A stretch of DNA of 46,464 bases from Arthrobacter antibioticus (GCF_030063205.1 NZ_JASISQ010000007.1:170972-217435), one strand, 5' to 3'; shown: positions 19,901 through 28,924, counted from the stretch's first letter. Notes: a model not told the origin generated them from the sequence alone. Numbers and translations are program-made.

Positions 19901-20382
19901 TGGAGTTGGTCGCCACGAATTTTGGCTATGCCGAAGTCGGCGAGTAGCGGAGCGCCGCTGGCATCAATCAAGATATTTGCTGGCTTTATGTCGCGATGTT
20001 CGAATTGTTTCAGATGGGCGTATGCGAGCGCATCAATGAGCGGCCGCCCAATTGTTGCATATAGCTCATCCCAGCCTTGCCAAGGTCGCTCCTTTAGCAA
20101 GTCAGCAAGATTGCGGTCGACCCAATCCAACACGAGATAATAGGTACCCGTGTCGTCTATTCCGGCTTCGCGGAACTTGACGATATTGATGTGGCTGAGG
20201 TTTCGCAGGGCTCGAGTTTCACGCTCAAAAACCTTCTTTGAGAGTTCGTCATTCGGACCGCTGACAAACTTTACGGCGACGAGCGAAGCGTCTCTCGTAT
20301 CGAAGCCACGGCGGACCGTTGATAGTCCTCCCACGCGCTGCTCGCCATTGACCAACACAAAATGTTTGCCTACTTGTTCCAC
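16984..20382 (-). CDS. mkoA: Ser/Thr kinase-UPF1-like helicase fusion, Mokosh type I MkoA-like
   Basis: 1132 residues from a GTG with AGGGGA five bases upstream. Residues 1-255 form a eukaryotic-type protein kinase: VAVK with K38, HRDIKPAN at 129-136 and DFG at 149-151, all intact. A linker of about 300 residues follows. From about 560 there is a COG1112/UPF1-like SF1 helicase with Walker A GPPGTGKT at 583-590, VDEAS, GDTRQLPP and a VQGREAD motif before the final NVALSRAR. A kinase fused to such a helicase, next to a PLD gene, is the signature of type I Mokosh antiphage systems. The N-terminal GLSTVRRG loop is a degenerate glycine-rich loop. There is a 262-bp space upstream for the promoter. 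The domain calls are firm and the system name likely. Confidence 0.82.
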   Translation of the reverse strand: MEQVGKHFVLVNGEQRVGGLSTVRRGFDTRDASLVAVKFVSGPNDELSKKVFERETRALRNLSHINIVKFREAGIDDTGTYYLVLDWVDRNLADLLKERPWQGWDELYATIGRPLIDALAYAHLKQFEHRDIKPANILIDASGAPLLADFGIAKIRGDQLHSELTVQHFRSGPYAPPELEATVPYVRDVYSLGVVLIQCLSESLIRDFPDVKTALESIDVPMEIRALLELCVSPDPTERPANGSELASEFRKLAGQRIAQQEKPRNPIWLDLTRSAQEQLAGEPVDRERAAEQLQRDLSGEVFASFGLDRETGKRDRNIIFIFGSEHRYTVRRDYSRNCYKVTAAPALELEVLEGGRRHSLSLPPIFSWTVRQPVNRSLSDHASQSLIQLIEDFYDRKDASHNEPSQQAGDELFDLWLRILDAREDLARGEHKPLTYKKFRSDGRRTYFTLAEPHEKELVGTDWEIVDQHSGRKFGHGEIIDQNADQLTVLSLRTLSGLPSFATLVPYDRPSAISINRQRNAVLAVKSGTTPSPDLRNILIDPTSNAEPSVPDITEWASELDPIKKHAVQLALGTKEILAIQGPPGTGKTRFITETVTQFLRHQPDARVLIASQTHVAVDNAVERLHNAGVRGLVRLAGVDDSVVEPGVRELLLDTQTRRWVEDVRSRAEKNISNRAHELGIDANHLRAALTLEQLAAVSRELETVEQHVADLIASQSRNASDLATAIEDENPTDRLQARLDQLNDRRTELVATAQADLAGDLTIPNNIKSAEAQNAIDALLGKSPRAFELLDRLKLQAAWLEAIGAEDSLTSIFLSGTSVVAGTCTGFLRNKAVGQLEFDLCIVDEASKATLTEVLVPMSRAKRWILVGDTRQLPPTDEDLLRSSKLLTEHELSKDDVTETLFQRLVDYLPKHSQVMLEEQYRMVRPIGDLISTCFYDGRLRSPKTEGLPGYEEVVGRPVTWIDTGTLGTHRHESGTESFANRAEAQLLVSQLEAIDKAVDFGLIKPPDQGQLEVLVIAPYKRQVEELRRRLAPKTFKYLTTAVMSVDAVQGREADLVLLSLTRSNQNGKLGFLGADYWRRINVALSRARYGLTIIGDAEFIRGTSGALRTVLEYIEKHPADCIVRAADRD

Positions 20383-20644
20383 TCGGTCCCCTGTCGCGAT
20401 GGTGCCAGTTGTGATCGGACCCTACCCACAGTCATTCGTGAATTGAGTCACCAAAGAGCTTACGCTGGCGTCACCCCGCGCAGTACCAACGCGCATCAAG
20501 TCACTGTGTGCGAATCACCGCCCATGTCGAATGCCTCAGCGCGGCTAATCCGCCTCATTCGAGTGTAGCCATAGAGGCACCATTGGCTGCCTGAGCGACA
20601 CGAAGAGAGCTGCAATTGGAGTGCCGAAGCCGCGTTTCAGCTGG

Positions 20645-21808
20645 TCAGCCCAAAGCAGGTCGATGTTGGAATGTCCATTCCAACGATCTCACCGGTGAAA
20701 CGTACTTCTCTCCATTTCTGATTAGAAAATTCGTAGTGAGAGCCGGCAACCGTCCACCAACAGCGGAATCGTCCAAGTGGTCCAGAATATTCCTACAAGT
20801 GGTTGCTACGCGTGCCAGTACGGACTTGGCGATGTCGGTCCGGGACAACAGCTTGCAGCCAGCTGTTGGCGAAACTATGGAGTCGGCTTCAGCTGCGATG
20901 ACGGCATCTGCCCACCCCGCAAGATAACTTGAGGACTGCGGCCCACGGTCAATGCCGTGGGCGTTCAGCACGGTGTACGCAACCGATTCGGCTTCGACTT
21001 CCGCCAGGCCTCGGTGTTCAGCGCTGCTGCCGTAGAGCTGACCGAGAGCGTCATCAGGACCGTGGAGCATGACATGGCCAAGTTCGTGAGCAAGCACGGC
21101 AAGTCTGTCGTCGGCATCGAGCCATTCCCCAATGCTGATCTGGTGCGAAGTGAAGTTCGTGTAACCGCTGGCCAGAGAATGTTGGCTGTCAGAAAGGTCC
21201 ACGGCAAATCCGCGGCCGCTTGCGATATCAACCAATGATGCCCACAGCGCATCGTGGGCGATATTCGCCTCTGCCGTAGGTTCGGCATTGTCACGTGGAA
21301 CCAGCAGTGGTTCACCCTCAGTTTGCGAAACGTCGAAGACGGACTGCCCCCTCCATCCAACAATGCGGGTCCGGCTGTGGCCCGCCAGGTCATCTGGCGC
21401 GTTGAAGGTTTGCTTCATTGCCACCTCACCTTCTTCGTTTGAGTCTGCACGGGCAGTCATTGGCGCAATCACCCAGAGCGCATGCTCACCCTTGAGCACG
21501 TATCGACCGTGCCGTTGCCATTCTTTGTAGCCGGCAACCAATGTGGGCGGCTCCTTGCCACGTTCCTGCATCTGCGCCATGAGCATGGCTGCGTTTCCGC
21601 CGGAGTATCGCCACAAGGTGGCTGAGTTGTCGAGAAGCTTTTGCCATCGCCATGGCTCATTGACGGCTTGGTCCAGCAGGTCAACGAGCCCCTGTGTCAG
21701 CGCTTCAACTCGTTCTGCCGGTGCCATATGACTTGGTGGTGGCGCTATATGGGGCTCCACAACTGCATTTCCAAGCTCAGGAATGGATTCCAACGATTCT
21801 GCACTCAT
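20645..21808 (-). CDS. ArdC-like antirestriction protein with zincin domain
   Basis: 387 residues from the ATG at 21808, chosen because GGAGGT lies seven bases upstream. A GTG at 21829 is possible but lacks this site. The N-terminal half resembles the ArdC single-stranded-DNA-binding domain, with a W-R-W-Q start and a GYKEWQRHGRYVLKGEHA stretch. The C-terminal half has H-E-L-G-H with a downstream E-A-E-S-V-A, a zinc metallopeptidase site like that of ArdC and ImmA/IrrE proteins. ArdC proteins shield entering plasmid DNA from host restriction. The gene ends the transfer operon and faces the defence island. It shows how an element that brings restriction genes can also evade them. Confidence 0.75.
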   Translation of the reverse strand: MSAESLESIPELGNAVVEPHIAPPPSHMAPAERVEALTQGLVDLLDQAVNEPWRWQKLLDNSATLWRYSGGNAAMLMAQMQERGKEPPTLVAGYKEWQRHGRYVLKGEHALWVIAPMTARADSNEEGEVAMKQTFNAPDDLAGHSRTRIVGWRGQSVFDVSQTEGEPLLVPRDNAEPTAEANIAHDALWASLVDIASGRGFAVDLSDSQHSLASGYTNFTSHQISIGEWLDADDRLAVLAHELGHVMLHGPDDALGQLYGSSAEHRGLAEVEAESVAYTVLNAHGIDRGPQSSSYLAGWADAVIAAEADSIVSPTAGCKLLSRTDIAKSVLARVATTCRNILDHLDDSAVGGRLPALTTNFLIRNGEKYVSPVRSLEWTFQHRPALG

Positions 21809-21899
21809 TGCCACTACCTCCACAATCACACCCTTAAGGCGTTAACACCGGATACTTGTTCATGGTGATCTGAGCGCTTAACGGCATGTTGAATCCTCA

Positions 21900-22382
21900 T
21901 CAGTCCGATTCAGGAGCCCAGCTGGGATTTCCAGGGCCATCCGGCGGCAATGTCCTGCGCGCAGGCACCCTGTGGGCTTGCAGACCCACGCACCCTGCAG
22001 TCCGGGTATGTTCACGCATTCGCTCAATACCGGACGTCAGCCGTTCGTGGAATGTGATGGGGCCGAAGCCACCGTCGTCCTCGGTGTAGGAGGCCTGCTC
22101 CGCGCGTTGAAGTCCGTAGAGTTCGGCAACCATGTCACTGTGCTTCCACCAGCAGTCTGGAACCACCGAGGTTGGCAGGTGATATGTGTCATTGAGCCAT
22201 TGGACCCACTGGCCAAGATGCTTCCAAACGGCTTCGGCAGTGCGCGGATCCATGTCACGCCAGCGGTACGTCACGGGGATTCGGTTGGAGCGCCTGCCTT
22301 CGGTGGAACCGAACAGCATCGCAGCAAACTCATCCTCTGCTCCTCCACCCACCGTGTATTCAAAAGACTCTTCCTCGTCCAT
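21900..22382 (-). CDS. DUF4913-like protein of conjugative elements
   Basis: 160 residues. The central region (about 35-110) is Trp-rich (YRWRDMD, VWKHLGQWVQWL, CWWKHSDMVAEL) and matches my memory of DUF4913 proteins, which are found almost only in actinobacterial plasmids and ICEs. AGGAG lies seven bases before the ATG. It starts 12 bp after the coupling protein gene and is therefore in the same operon. No enzymatic motif is visible. The function is unknown, and a role in transfer or element maintenance is implied only by co-occurrence. Confidence 0.75.
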   Translation of the reverse strand: MDEEESFEYTVGGGAEDEFAAMLFGSTEGRRSNRIPVTYRWRDMDPRTAEAVWKHLGQWVQWLNDTYHLPTSVVPDCWWKHSDMVAELYGLQRAEQASYTEDDGGFGPITFHERLTSGIERMREHTRTAGCVGLQAHRVPARRTLPPDGPGNPSWAPESD

Positions 22383-22394
22383 GGTTTTCTCCTC

Positions 22395-24206
22395 TCAACT
22401 TTCTTCTTCGGTGTTCACGCTTGCTGACTGCCTCAGCCGGTGACCGGCCGCGAGCTCACGTTCTGTTTCTTCCTTCGAGGCGCCCAACTGAGCAGCGTCC
22501 TTACGCTTATGCCATTCCGTTAGATCCAGCAGAATTGGGCGGGTGCGCCTCCCCAGCATGATCGCCGTTCCGGCAGGAAGCCTTCGGATCTCGTGTAGAG
22601 GGATGACCGGCGATTCTCTGATTTGTTCGCCGTCCTGCCGTCCTTGAGATGACCATGACCGGGTGTTGACAGTGGTGCTTCGTTCACCAATTAGGCCGGC
22701 CAAGGCACGCAGGTCTCGTTCGTCGGATCCGCCGCCGAAGATCACTTTGATGATGGCGGCATCCCATATGGTTGCGGCCTCATCGATCGACCACCCAGAA
22801 CGTGCCTGGGACAGTGACTGGAGCACCACAATGGTGGAGATGCCAATCCCACCACCGTCAGAAAGCACCACAGGTAGTCCGGGCCACGGCGACAGGTTCG
22901 CAATCTCATCCAGAATCAGCGACAGCGGTGGATCCAGCCGGCCTCCTGCCGCGACGAAGGCCATCTCCCTTGCTGCATAGTCGATGTCATCAATCAATGC
23001 CGAAAGGTACGGTCCAGCCGCCGCGGCGCCTGATTTCGTGCCAATCAGGTATAGAGTTCCCCGTTGGCGGATGAACTCCTTGGGCTCAAACTGCTCTGCT
23101 TCACCGTGCGGGTCAAGTGCCGCCAAAACCTTCGGAGACGACAGCGGCGCGACGGCGGCGCTGACGCCGATCCACGAGTTGGAAGTATTGCGGGGGTCGT
23201 CGTCGATGATGCCCAAGAGGTCGGCTTGCCAGCCAAGCGCGGCCTCAGGCCGTTCCAGGAATGCAAGCGCTTCCTTCGCCAGAATCGGGCTAGACGACCA
23301 CCGGCGAAAAGCCCTCACACCGTCACCCGACAGGGCGGCGGCATGCAGGAGGCATTGCAGGACAATCACAGCTCGTTTCTGCCACGCGGCGTTTTCACCC
23401 TTGAATTCCGTGTCGGCCGTGATCACCAGTGCCCGCCGGGTGGCAATATCGGGGTCTTCGCAGCCCCGAACTGGAGACCATCTGAGCGTTGTTGGGAGCC
23501 CCGACATTCCTTGTGGATCAAACACCGTCACTGGTCGGCCGCCAGAAGCTCGTGCCTTCATGGTCACCACCAAGTTGTCTGCCCTCGTCGACGTTGTGAC
23601 GACCGCCCCTGGAGCGTCCAAAATGGCATTGATGATCACGTACAGGCCCTTGCCGGAACGTGGCGCCCCCTGAATGACCATGGATTCCTCAGCGGATACA
23701 TGGACCGTCACACCCCGGGACCGACCAACTGTCCAGGAAACTTCGTCCACACGTGGTTTTGCCAGCCCAGGGCGAGTGTATTTCCCTCTTTTCACGACAG
23801 CCCGCGCACCAAAGTCTCGGACCACCTCCGCCCGCCGGGCAACACCGTCACGGCTGAGAATGTCCTTTCGCAGCCAAGCCCCGGACTGCCGCCAAACACG
23901 CCACAGGAAATACCCGGCTACCAAAAGAATCAGCAAGACTGCGAGCGCGGGACCAACTATCCACCACACAGCCCCGGTACCAATGGCGCATTGAGCGGGT
24001 GAGGCAACGATCCATCTCATCTGCCCTGCGAACAACCCCACGCCAGCGGAGGGACTGAATGTCCAGGATGCCGCCATGTGGCAGCCCCAACCGACAACTG
24101 CAGCTGCGGCTAGCTGAACGAAGAAGCAGAATCCCAAATACGCGGCAACGGCAATCAACGCGGCGTTCAGCAGAGGGTTTCCATCATCGAATCGGCGAGA
24201 CATCAT
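22395..24206 (-). CDS. type IV coupling protein (TraG/VirD4-like ATPase)
   Basis: 603 residues. Two N-terminal hydrophobic regions (about 12-40 and 75-105) anchor it in the membrane. The ATPase domain has Walker A GAPRSGKG near 180 and Walker B LSLILDEIANL near 410, followed by GGSDERDLRALAGL, as in TraG/VirD4 proteins. It would dock the relaxase-DNA complex and hand it to the secretion channel. The start overlaps the VirB4-like stop by four bases; two consecutive ATG codons (24206 and 24203) could serve. The C-terminal tail is charged and rich in Glu and Arg, which is common in these proteins. Confidence 0.88.
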   Translation of the reverse strand: MMSRRFDDGNPLLNAALIAVAAYLGFCFFVQLAAAAVVGWGCHMAASWTFSPSAGVGLFAGQMRWIVASPAQCAIGTGAVWWIVGPALAVLLILLVAGYFLWRVWRQSGAWLRKDILSRDGVARRAEVVRDFGARAVVKRGKYTRPGLAKPRVDEVSWTVGRSRGVTVHVSAEESMVIQGAPRSGKGLYVIINAILDAPGAVVTTSTRADNLVVTMKARASGGRPVTVFDPQGMSGLPTTLRWSPVRGCEDPDIATRRALVITADTEFKGENAAWQKRAVIVLQCLLHAAALSGDGVRAFRRWSSSPILAKEALAFLERPEAALGWQADLLGIIDDDPRNTSNSWIGVSAAVAPLSSPKVLAALDPHGEAEQFEPKEFIRQRGTLYLIGTKSGAAAAGPYLSALIDDIDYAAREMAFVAAGGRLDPPLSLILDEIANLSPWPGLPVVLSDGGGIGISTIVVLQSLSQARSGWSIDEAATIWDAAIIKVIFGGGSDERDLRALAGLIGERSTTVNTRSWSSQGRQDGEQIRESPVIPLHEIRRLPAGTAIMLGRRTRPILLDLTEWHKRKDAAQLGASKEETERELAAGHRLRQSASVNTEEES

Positions 24207-25660
24207 CGCATCCCCTCGTCAGTGCCGAAGACGGCCATCTCATCTGTGGTGATGCGGTTGGCGACAATGAACGAACGGTTGCCCACCTTCCACAGCCCCA
24301 TGCCCTTGGGCAGGTTCTCGACGTGCTCGCACTCGGCCTCGGTGAGACCCAAGGCTTCCTTGGTCAGGCGCATGGCGTCGTGCTTTTGTCGGTAGATGAT
24401 ACGGGTGTCTGCCTCCGTCAGTAGGCCCAGCGCCTTTTGCCGCAGTCCACTGTTGCCATCACCAATCTCATTGAGGTCTGCAACCTTGTGCATGATCAGC
24501 AGGTTGGCGATCCCATAAGTGCGCGCCAGCCGCCATTGCTCGCTCATTTTGGCGAGCATGTACGGGTCCGAGAGCATCCGCCAACCCTCGTCATAGACGA
24601 CGATCCGTTTGGCGCCGTCGGGGTTCGTCACGGCCGCTTCCAGCCATGTGGCTCCGCAGGCAGCGGCTAGGGATAGTGCCTGTTCGGAGGCGCCGATCAG
24701 GGCTGAGGTGTCCATGACCATGATGGGTGCATCCGCGTCAAAGGCAACGGTTGAGGGTGCATCGAACATCCCTTCAAGGTCGCCCGCCACGGTGCGCCGC
24801 AGTGAATGTCCGACGCCGGTCCCGCCGTCGCGTCCGACCAGCGCCACTGTTTCCGGGGTTGGGTCGAGCAAGTACTTCAGTACCATGGGCAACGTTGGTG
24901 TGCTGTTGGCGGCCACTGCATCGGTGAGCGCCATGTCCAGCGCGGTATGTTCCACCGGGCTCATCGGCTGGCCTTGACGCATTAGTGACACCAAAGCGAC
25001 CAATAGGTGCCGGCGTCGCTGCCGGACAACCGCCAGCCACTGCTCATCCGAGAGCAGGAGTGACCTCGGACCGGCATCAAGCGGATTGACTCTGGCTGGC
25101 TTCCCCGGGCCCACTGAAATGACCTTGCCACCAAGCGCTTCAGCAAGCGGAACCCACTCCCCTTTGGGGTCGGAGGCCACGGCCGCTTTGCGGCCAAGTG
25201 TCACTGACCGGGCCACCAGAGACTTGCCGCACATGGACTTCCCCGTGCCAACAGTCCCAATCACCACGATGGAGGGCCCGCTGATCACACCCTTTTCGTA
25301 GAGAATCCAAGGATCGTAGGAAAACGCGCCGGAACCGAACACATCCGTGCCGATGTACGTACCCTCGTGTCCCAATCCGGACTCCGTCAGGAACGGATAG
25401 GCAGCAGCAAAGGTCATGGTCGACGCTCTGTGCGGTGCGAGCCGCAACCGATGCGGTCCACGCATCGACGCAGGATCGTGGCTCCCCCAGTCACCCTGCG
25501 AGCGCTTCTGTGAACCATCTCCTGCCGGATGTGCGAACCGGTCCCACAGTGAAGCGCGTGGCGAGTTGGACAGCGAACGTTCGTTCCGCCGTCGTGCTTC
25601 CCTCTCAAAACGGGATTCACCCGCCGGAACGAAGCTGACATGCTGATCGTGCTTGCTCAT
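24203..25660 (-). CDS. VirB4-like conjugation ATPase
   Basis: 485 residues from ATG 25660, which overlaps the previous stop (ATGA) and has AAGGGG upstream. A start at 25708 would intrude into the neighbour. The protein corresponds to the C-terminal ATPase half of VirB4/TraE-like proteins: Walker A GTVGTGKS, Walker B RIVVYDEGWRML, and a motif near QKHDAMRL-KEALGL. In actinobacterial elements the N-terminal half is a separate gene, here the preceding SCO6880-like protein. It energises assembly of the mating channel. It sits in a tightly coupled cluster with the coupling protein. Confidence 0.85.
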   Translation of the reverse strand: MSKHDQHVSFVPAGESRFEREARRRNERSLSNSPRASLWDRFAHPAGDGSQKRSQGDWGSHDPASMRGPHRLRLAPHRASTMTFAAAYPFLTESGLGHEGTYIGTDVFGSGAFSYDPWILYEKGVISGPSIVVIGTVGTGKSMCGKSLVARSVTLGRKAAVASDPKGEWVPLAEALGGKVISVGPGKPARVNPLDAGPRSLLLSDEQWLAVVRQRRRHLLVALVSLMRQGQPMSPVEHTALDMALTDAVAANSTPTLPMVLKYLLDPTPETVALVGRDGGTGVGHSLRRTVAGDLEGMFDAPSTVAFDADAPIMVMDTSALIGASEQALSLAAACGATWLEAAVTNPDGAKRIVVYDEGWRMLSDPYMLAKMSEQWRLARTYGIANLLIMHKVADLNEIGDGNSGLRQKALGLLTEADTRIIYRQKHDAMRLTKEALGLTEAECEHVENLPKGMGLWKVGNRSFIVANRITTDEMAVFGTDEGMR

Positions 25661-27120
25661 TTCAATCCCCTTCCCAGCGGCAGCGCCCCGGCGACGAACG
25701 CCGGCCACTGCTGCCCGGCCAGTAATCGCAGCTCAACAAATGCGCCGGCCGCCGCCGATTCAAGTTCTTGACGATAGCGAGCAAGGTCATCGAGAGTGTC
25801 CGCGGTGATGGTGATGTAGGCAGCGGGGCGCACATCGCCATGACCAGCAACGATCTCGTCCTCACGCTCGGCCACCTCTTCTTCCTCGGCGCGTTGCTCG
25901 CGCGTGAGTGGCCGGTCGAAGCGGGCGTTGATACGACGGCGAGTGTCGTGGGCTTCGTGCGCCGAACGGATGTCGCGCAATGCCTGGTCGCTGGGGATTG
26001 CTCGGATGACTTCCGTGACTGTGTGCCGGAAGTTGCCCACATAGACCACGGGGTGAAGAAACCCGGGAAAAACCTGCTGCCGCGGCCACTCGGCGATCCA
26101 GAATGTCTGGTGAAAACCGGAGTCTGTGCGCAGGTAAGACCAGTGTTCCTCCACGGCCATGGGGCCAGCAGTCAACGGCGCAGCCTCGGTGCCTTGCTCC
26201 AAAGCGGCAAGTCGGGTGACAGCTTCAGGGTCAAAGGCGCCCCGCATGACGGCTGTTAGCTTGGTGCCGGGCAACCATTCATCCACGGTGACGCCATGTG
26301 ACTTCAGCCCTGTGGTGAGTGCTTCCACTTCCGAGGCAACCACATGCTCCATCCCCACCAACGATCCACCGGCATCCCGTATGCGCCGCCGTGCCTTGGC
26401 CGTGTCGATGACCAGACAGACGAAGAGCTCGTGGATCATGGTCGAACCAGCAGCCGCTATCAAGTCCAGATAGGACTTGTCACCCCACCGCACGTCTTCG
26501 ATGCGCGTCGGAGCTTTCGCCCGGTCATAGAATTCACGAAGCGCGGTGGACGGATATGGGACCGTGTAGTCCTGGATCGCCAACCGTGCGACGGCGGGCC
26601 GCTGTGCCATTGCTGTTTGCACCCGGGACCATGCCTGTACTGCATAGGCCTTGTCGTCATCGTCGAGCAGGGCAAACGACGTTGTAGTGCACCGCAGGAC
26701 AGCTATTGCTTCGTGGCCCTGGCGGTCGACGACGAATGCGGCACCTTCCTGGGTCTGCCGGAGTTCAAGACTGCCCAGTCCTCCGGGGAGGGCCAAGTGT
26801 CCGGCTGGCCGTGGCTGTTCTGGTTTAGCCAGGAATTTGGTTTGACCCAGTTGTTGGCGCAACAGAAAGATGGTTGCTGCGGAGGCCCAAACGGGATAGG
26901 GAATCCTTTGGTACTGCAGCACACCAAAGAGGATGAGCCCCAGCCATATGGGCATCGTCAATATCAGTGCGGGAGGTCCACCCGTTGCGGAGGCAATGGT
27001 TCCTGCCAGAACACCGATAGCTACGAGCCCCAGTTGGTACCACTGAAATCCCATGAACAATCCATGCCGTTCATACCGGGGGAACTTCACCGGCTGCAAT
27101 GTGCGCGTATTCTCAGACAT
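25657..27120 (-). CDS. SCO6880-family conjugation protein (VirB3/VirB4 N-terminal-like)
   Basis: 487 residues. Two close transmembrane segments lie near residues 28-45 and 50-68, followed by a large cytoplasmic domain without a Walker motif. It matches the actinobacterial SCO6880 family as I know it, a PrgI/VirB3-like membrane part joined to the N-terminal region of VirB4. ATG 27120 has GGGAG just upstream and overlaps the end of the TrbL-like gene by eight bases. It probably pairs with the following VirB4-like ATPase to make the full functional unit. Confidence 0.82.
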   Translation of the reverse strand: MSENTRTLQPVKFPRYERHGLFMGFQWYQLGLVAIGVLAGTIASATGGPPALILTMPIWLGLILFGVLQYQRIPYPVWASAATIFLLRQQLGQTKFLAKPEQPRPAGHLALPGGLGSLELRQTQEGAAFVVDRQGHEAIAVLRCTTTSFALLDDDDKAYAVQAWSRVQTAMAQRPAVARLAIQDYTVPYPSTALREFYDRAKAPTRIEDVRWGDKSYLDLIAAAGSTMIHELFVCLVIDTAKARRRIRDAGGSLVGMEHVVASEVEALTTGLKSHGVTVDEWLPGTKLTAVMRGAFDPEAVTRLAALEQGTEAAPLTAGPMAVEEHWSYLRTDSGFHQTFWIAEWPRQQVFPGFLHPVVYVGNFRHTVTEVIRAIPSDQALRDIRSAHEAHDTRRRINARFDRPLTREQRAEEEEVAEREDEIVAGHGDVRPAAYITITADTLDDLARYRQELESAAAGAFVELRLLAGQQWPAFVAGALPLGRGLK

Positions 27121-28624
27121 CTTTCTCCCTTTCCGGGTTGATTCTTGGTGGCCGCGGGGCCGGGGGCGCTTGTGGTGCGCTTAGTGGCGCTGCAGGCGGG
27201 TGTGGCTTGGGTGCCTCGGCTGCCGTAGATGCCGGTGCCACAGGTCTTGGGACTGGTGTACCTGCCCGTTGTCCGCCTGCGGCAACACCGTTCTGTTTCG
27301 ACGGGGAAGGCTCCGAGACGGCGCTTACTGGCGTTGTCAGTGGCCCGGAATCAGACCTGGGCTGCCTGCTTGGAGTCGGTGTAGTGGGGTCCCGATGCGG
27401 TGTGCCAGCGCGTTTGATGTACGGCTGCCCGTAGGTCTTGGTTTCCGACCCCGGCGGTTGGCTACCTCCGCTGGGAACTGGCTGGCCGCCGTCGTTCTTC
27501 ATATTCTGTTGGCCGCTCACCTTCCCCACTTTCTGGAGCTGTTTCAGGTTCGGTTCTGCACCGGACTTGACCGTGGGTTCGGCACTGGATGGGACAAGGG
27601 TCGGTTTCTGGGACCCCAGGCTAGACAGCGAGAGCTTGCCCCCGGCTTGCCTGCTGATTTGCCGGGCGGCGAAACTTCCGCTGCGCGATAAGACATGGCC
27701 ACCGCCAGCAACTTGAGCGGCTCCTGCGAGCTCGCCTCCGGCAAAACTGACGAGCCGCAACGCCATCAGCGGCGCCGCCCAGGCCAGAAGCATGCCCACC
27801 GCGCCGGAAGCTAGACCCGCGAACGATGTCGAGTTGGCAAACAGTTTGACCGCCACCGCAAGCACTGTGGCAGCCAAGGGTTTGGCGATCAGCAGCGCCA
27901 CGACGGTTTCGCACCAGCGCCGCGTCCACGACATCGTGTGTTCCCACGGCATGAGCATGAGGGCGACAGGTGCTGTAGCGGCTAGAACAAGAAGCGCGAA
28001 GGAGCGGAAGATCATTGAGCACATAAGAACGAACGCGAGCACCCAAACCAGGGCCACTGCTACCACCGTCACAATAATCGGTCCTGTGGGGCCGGACGTT
28101 CCCGGGCTGGTCATGGAAATGAGGTCCCATTCGTGTCCGCTGCCTGCCGGCGCCCGAGTGAACCCAAAGAGCCGCATGAACACGACGTATGGATCTGATC
28201 CCAGCGTCTGCAGGACTGCACTGGAAGCAGAATCAGTGAACTGGGTGAGCTTCTGCATGAGGCTCACAGCACCAATGACGACGGGGACGGCAATTCCGCC
28301 AGCAATAACGGCGCGTACGATCCGGCGAGGCTGCTGGCTGATCATTCCACTCAAGAGCTGCAAGATCATAACCACCACGAGCGGGGTCATCATCACCACG
28401 ATCCACCAGTTGGTCACACCGCTCACGGCTGTCCAGTCAGATGGCCCGAGGTCGGAGACACCAAATGCACCTGAGATGAACGACCACATCCACGACGCCA
28501 TGCTCTCCAGAATGCCAGCGAACATGTTCGTAATGGTTTGGGTTGCAGCGTCTTGGGTTTGGGAGATGAGTCCGCATCCGGGCGGCCACCACCCATTGGC
28601 CTGGCATTTGATCATGGGCAACAT
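27113..28624 (-). CDS. TrbL/VirB6-like polytopic membrane protein (SCO6881-like)
   Basis: 503 residues. Residues about 30-330 contain six or more hydrophobic segments; one stretch has ALVWVLAFVLMCSMIF. The last about 150 residues are a disordered tail rich in Pro, Ser, Gln and Ala. This layout is typical of TrbL/VirB6 proteins, the inner-membrane channel component of type IV secretion. It lies nine bases after the two-TM VirB2-like gene and overlaps the SCO6880-like gene. Function is assigned from topology and neighbours more than from motifs. Confidence 0.8.
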   Translation of the reverse strand: MLPMIKCQANGWWPPGCGLISQTQDAATQTITNMFAGILESMASWMWSFISGAFGVSDLGPSDWTAVSGVTNWWIVVMMTPLVVVMILQLLSGMISQQPRRIVRAVIAGGIAVPVVIGAVSLMQKLTQFTDSASSAVLQTLGSDPYVVFMRLFGFTRAPAGSGHEWDLISMTSPGTSGPTGPIIVTVVAVALVWVLAFVLMCSMIFRSFALLVLAATAPVALMLMPWEHTMSWTRRWCETVVALLIAKPLAATVLAVAVKLFANSTSFAGLASGAVGMLLAWAAPLMALRLVSFAGGELAGAAQVAGGGHVLSRSGSFAARQISRQAGGKLSLSSLGSQKPTLVPSSAEPTVKSGAEPNLKQLQKVGKVSGQQNMKNDGGQPVPSGGSQPPGSETKTYGQPYIKRAGTPHRDPTTPTPSRQPRSDSGPLTTPVSAVSEPSPSKQNGVAAGGQRAGTPVPRPVAPASTAAEAPKPHPPAAPLSAPQAPPAPRPPRINPEREKDV

Positions 28625-28633
28625 GGTGCATGC

Positions 28634-28924
28634 CTAAAAGCCGAGATGAAAGGCCGTCTGGGACCAAAGGATGTAACCGTTGATGCCGCCGAGGATGGCG
28701 GCCACGGGGCCTGTCCAGAGCAAGATCATGCCGCCGCCTGAGGCCAGCCTGGAGGACTGGCTCAACTTGCCGGCGAGCAACATTGCTGCACCAAGAATGG
28801 CAACGATAGCAATGATGATGAAGGCACCAACAAGGATGCCGCCGCCGATCTCCTTCAGCGATTCAAGGAACGGGAAGGTTGTGTTTGGTGTAATGCCGGG
28901 ATCCACCGGCGCTGCTAGGAACAT
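28634..28924 (-). CDS. two-TM small protein, DUF6112/VirB2-like
   Basis: 96 residues with two hydrophobic helices (about 27-52 and 63-88), a Gly-rich turn, and an N-terminal leader-like segment of small residues. This fits VirB2-like pilin or channel subunits, and the position beside SCO6881/SCO6880-like genes is that of the DUF6112 proteins in actinobacterial elements. AGGAG lies six to seven bases before the ATG. It may form the extracellular or envelope-spanning part of the mating channel, but no pilus is known for most Gram-positive systems. Confidence 0.72.
   Translation of the reverse strand: MFLAAPVDPGITPNTTFPFLESLKEIGGGILVGAFIIIAIVAILGAAMLLAGKLSQSSRLASGGGMILLWTGPVAAILGGINGYILWSQTAFHLGF

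Noticed and set aside
23064-24002. 312-residue plus-strand open frame
   Set aside because: Antisense to the coupling protein gene; no motif and atypical composition.
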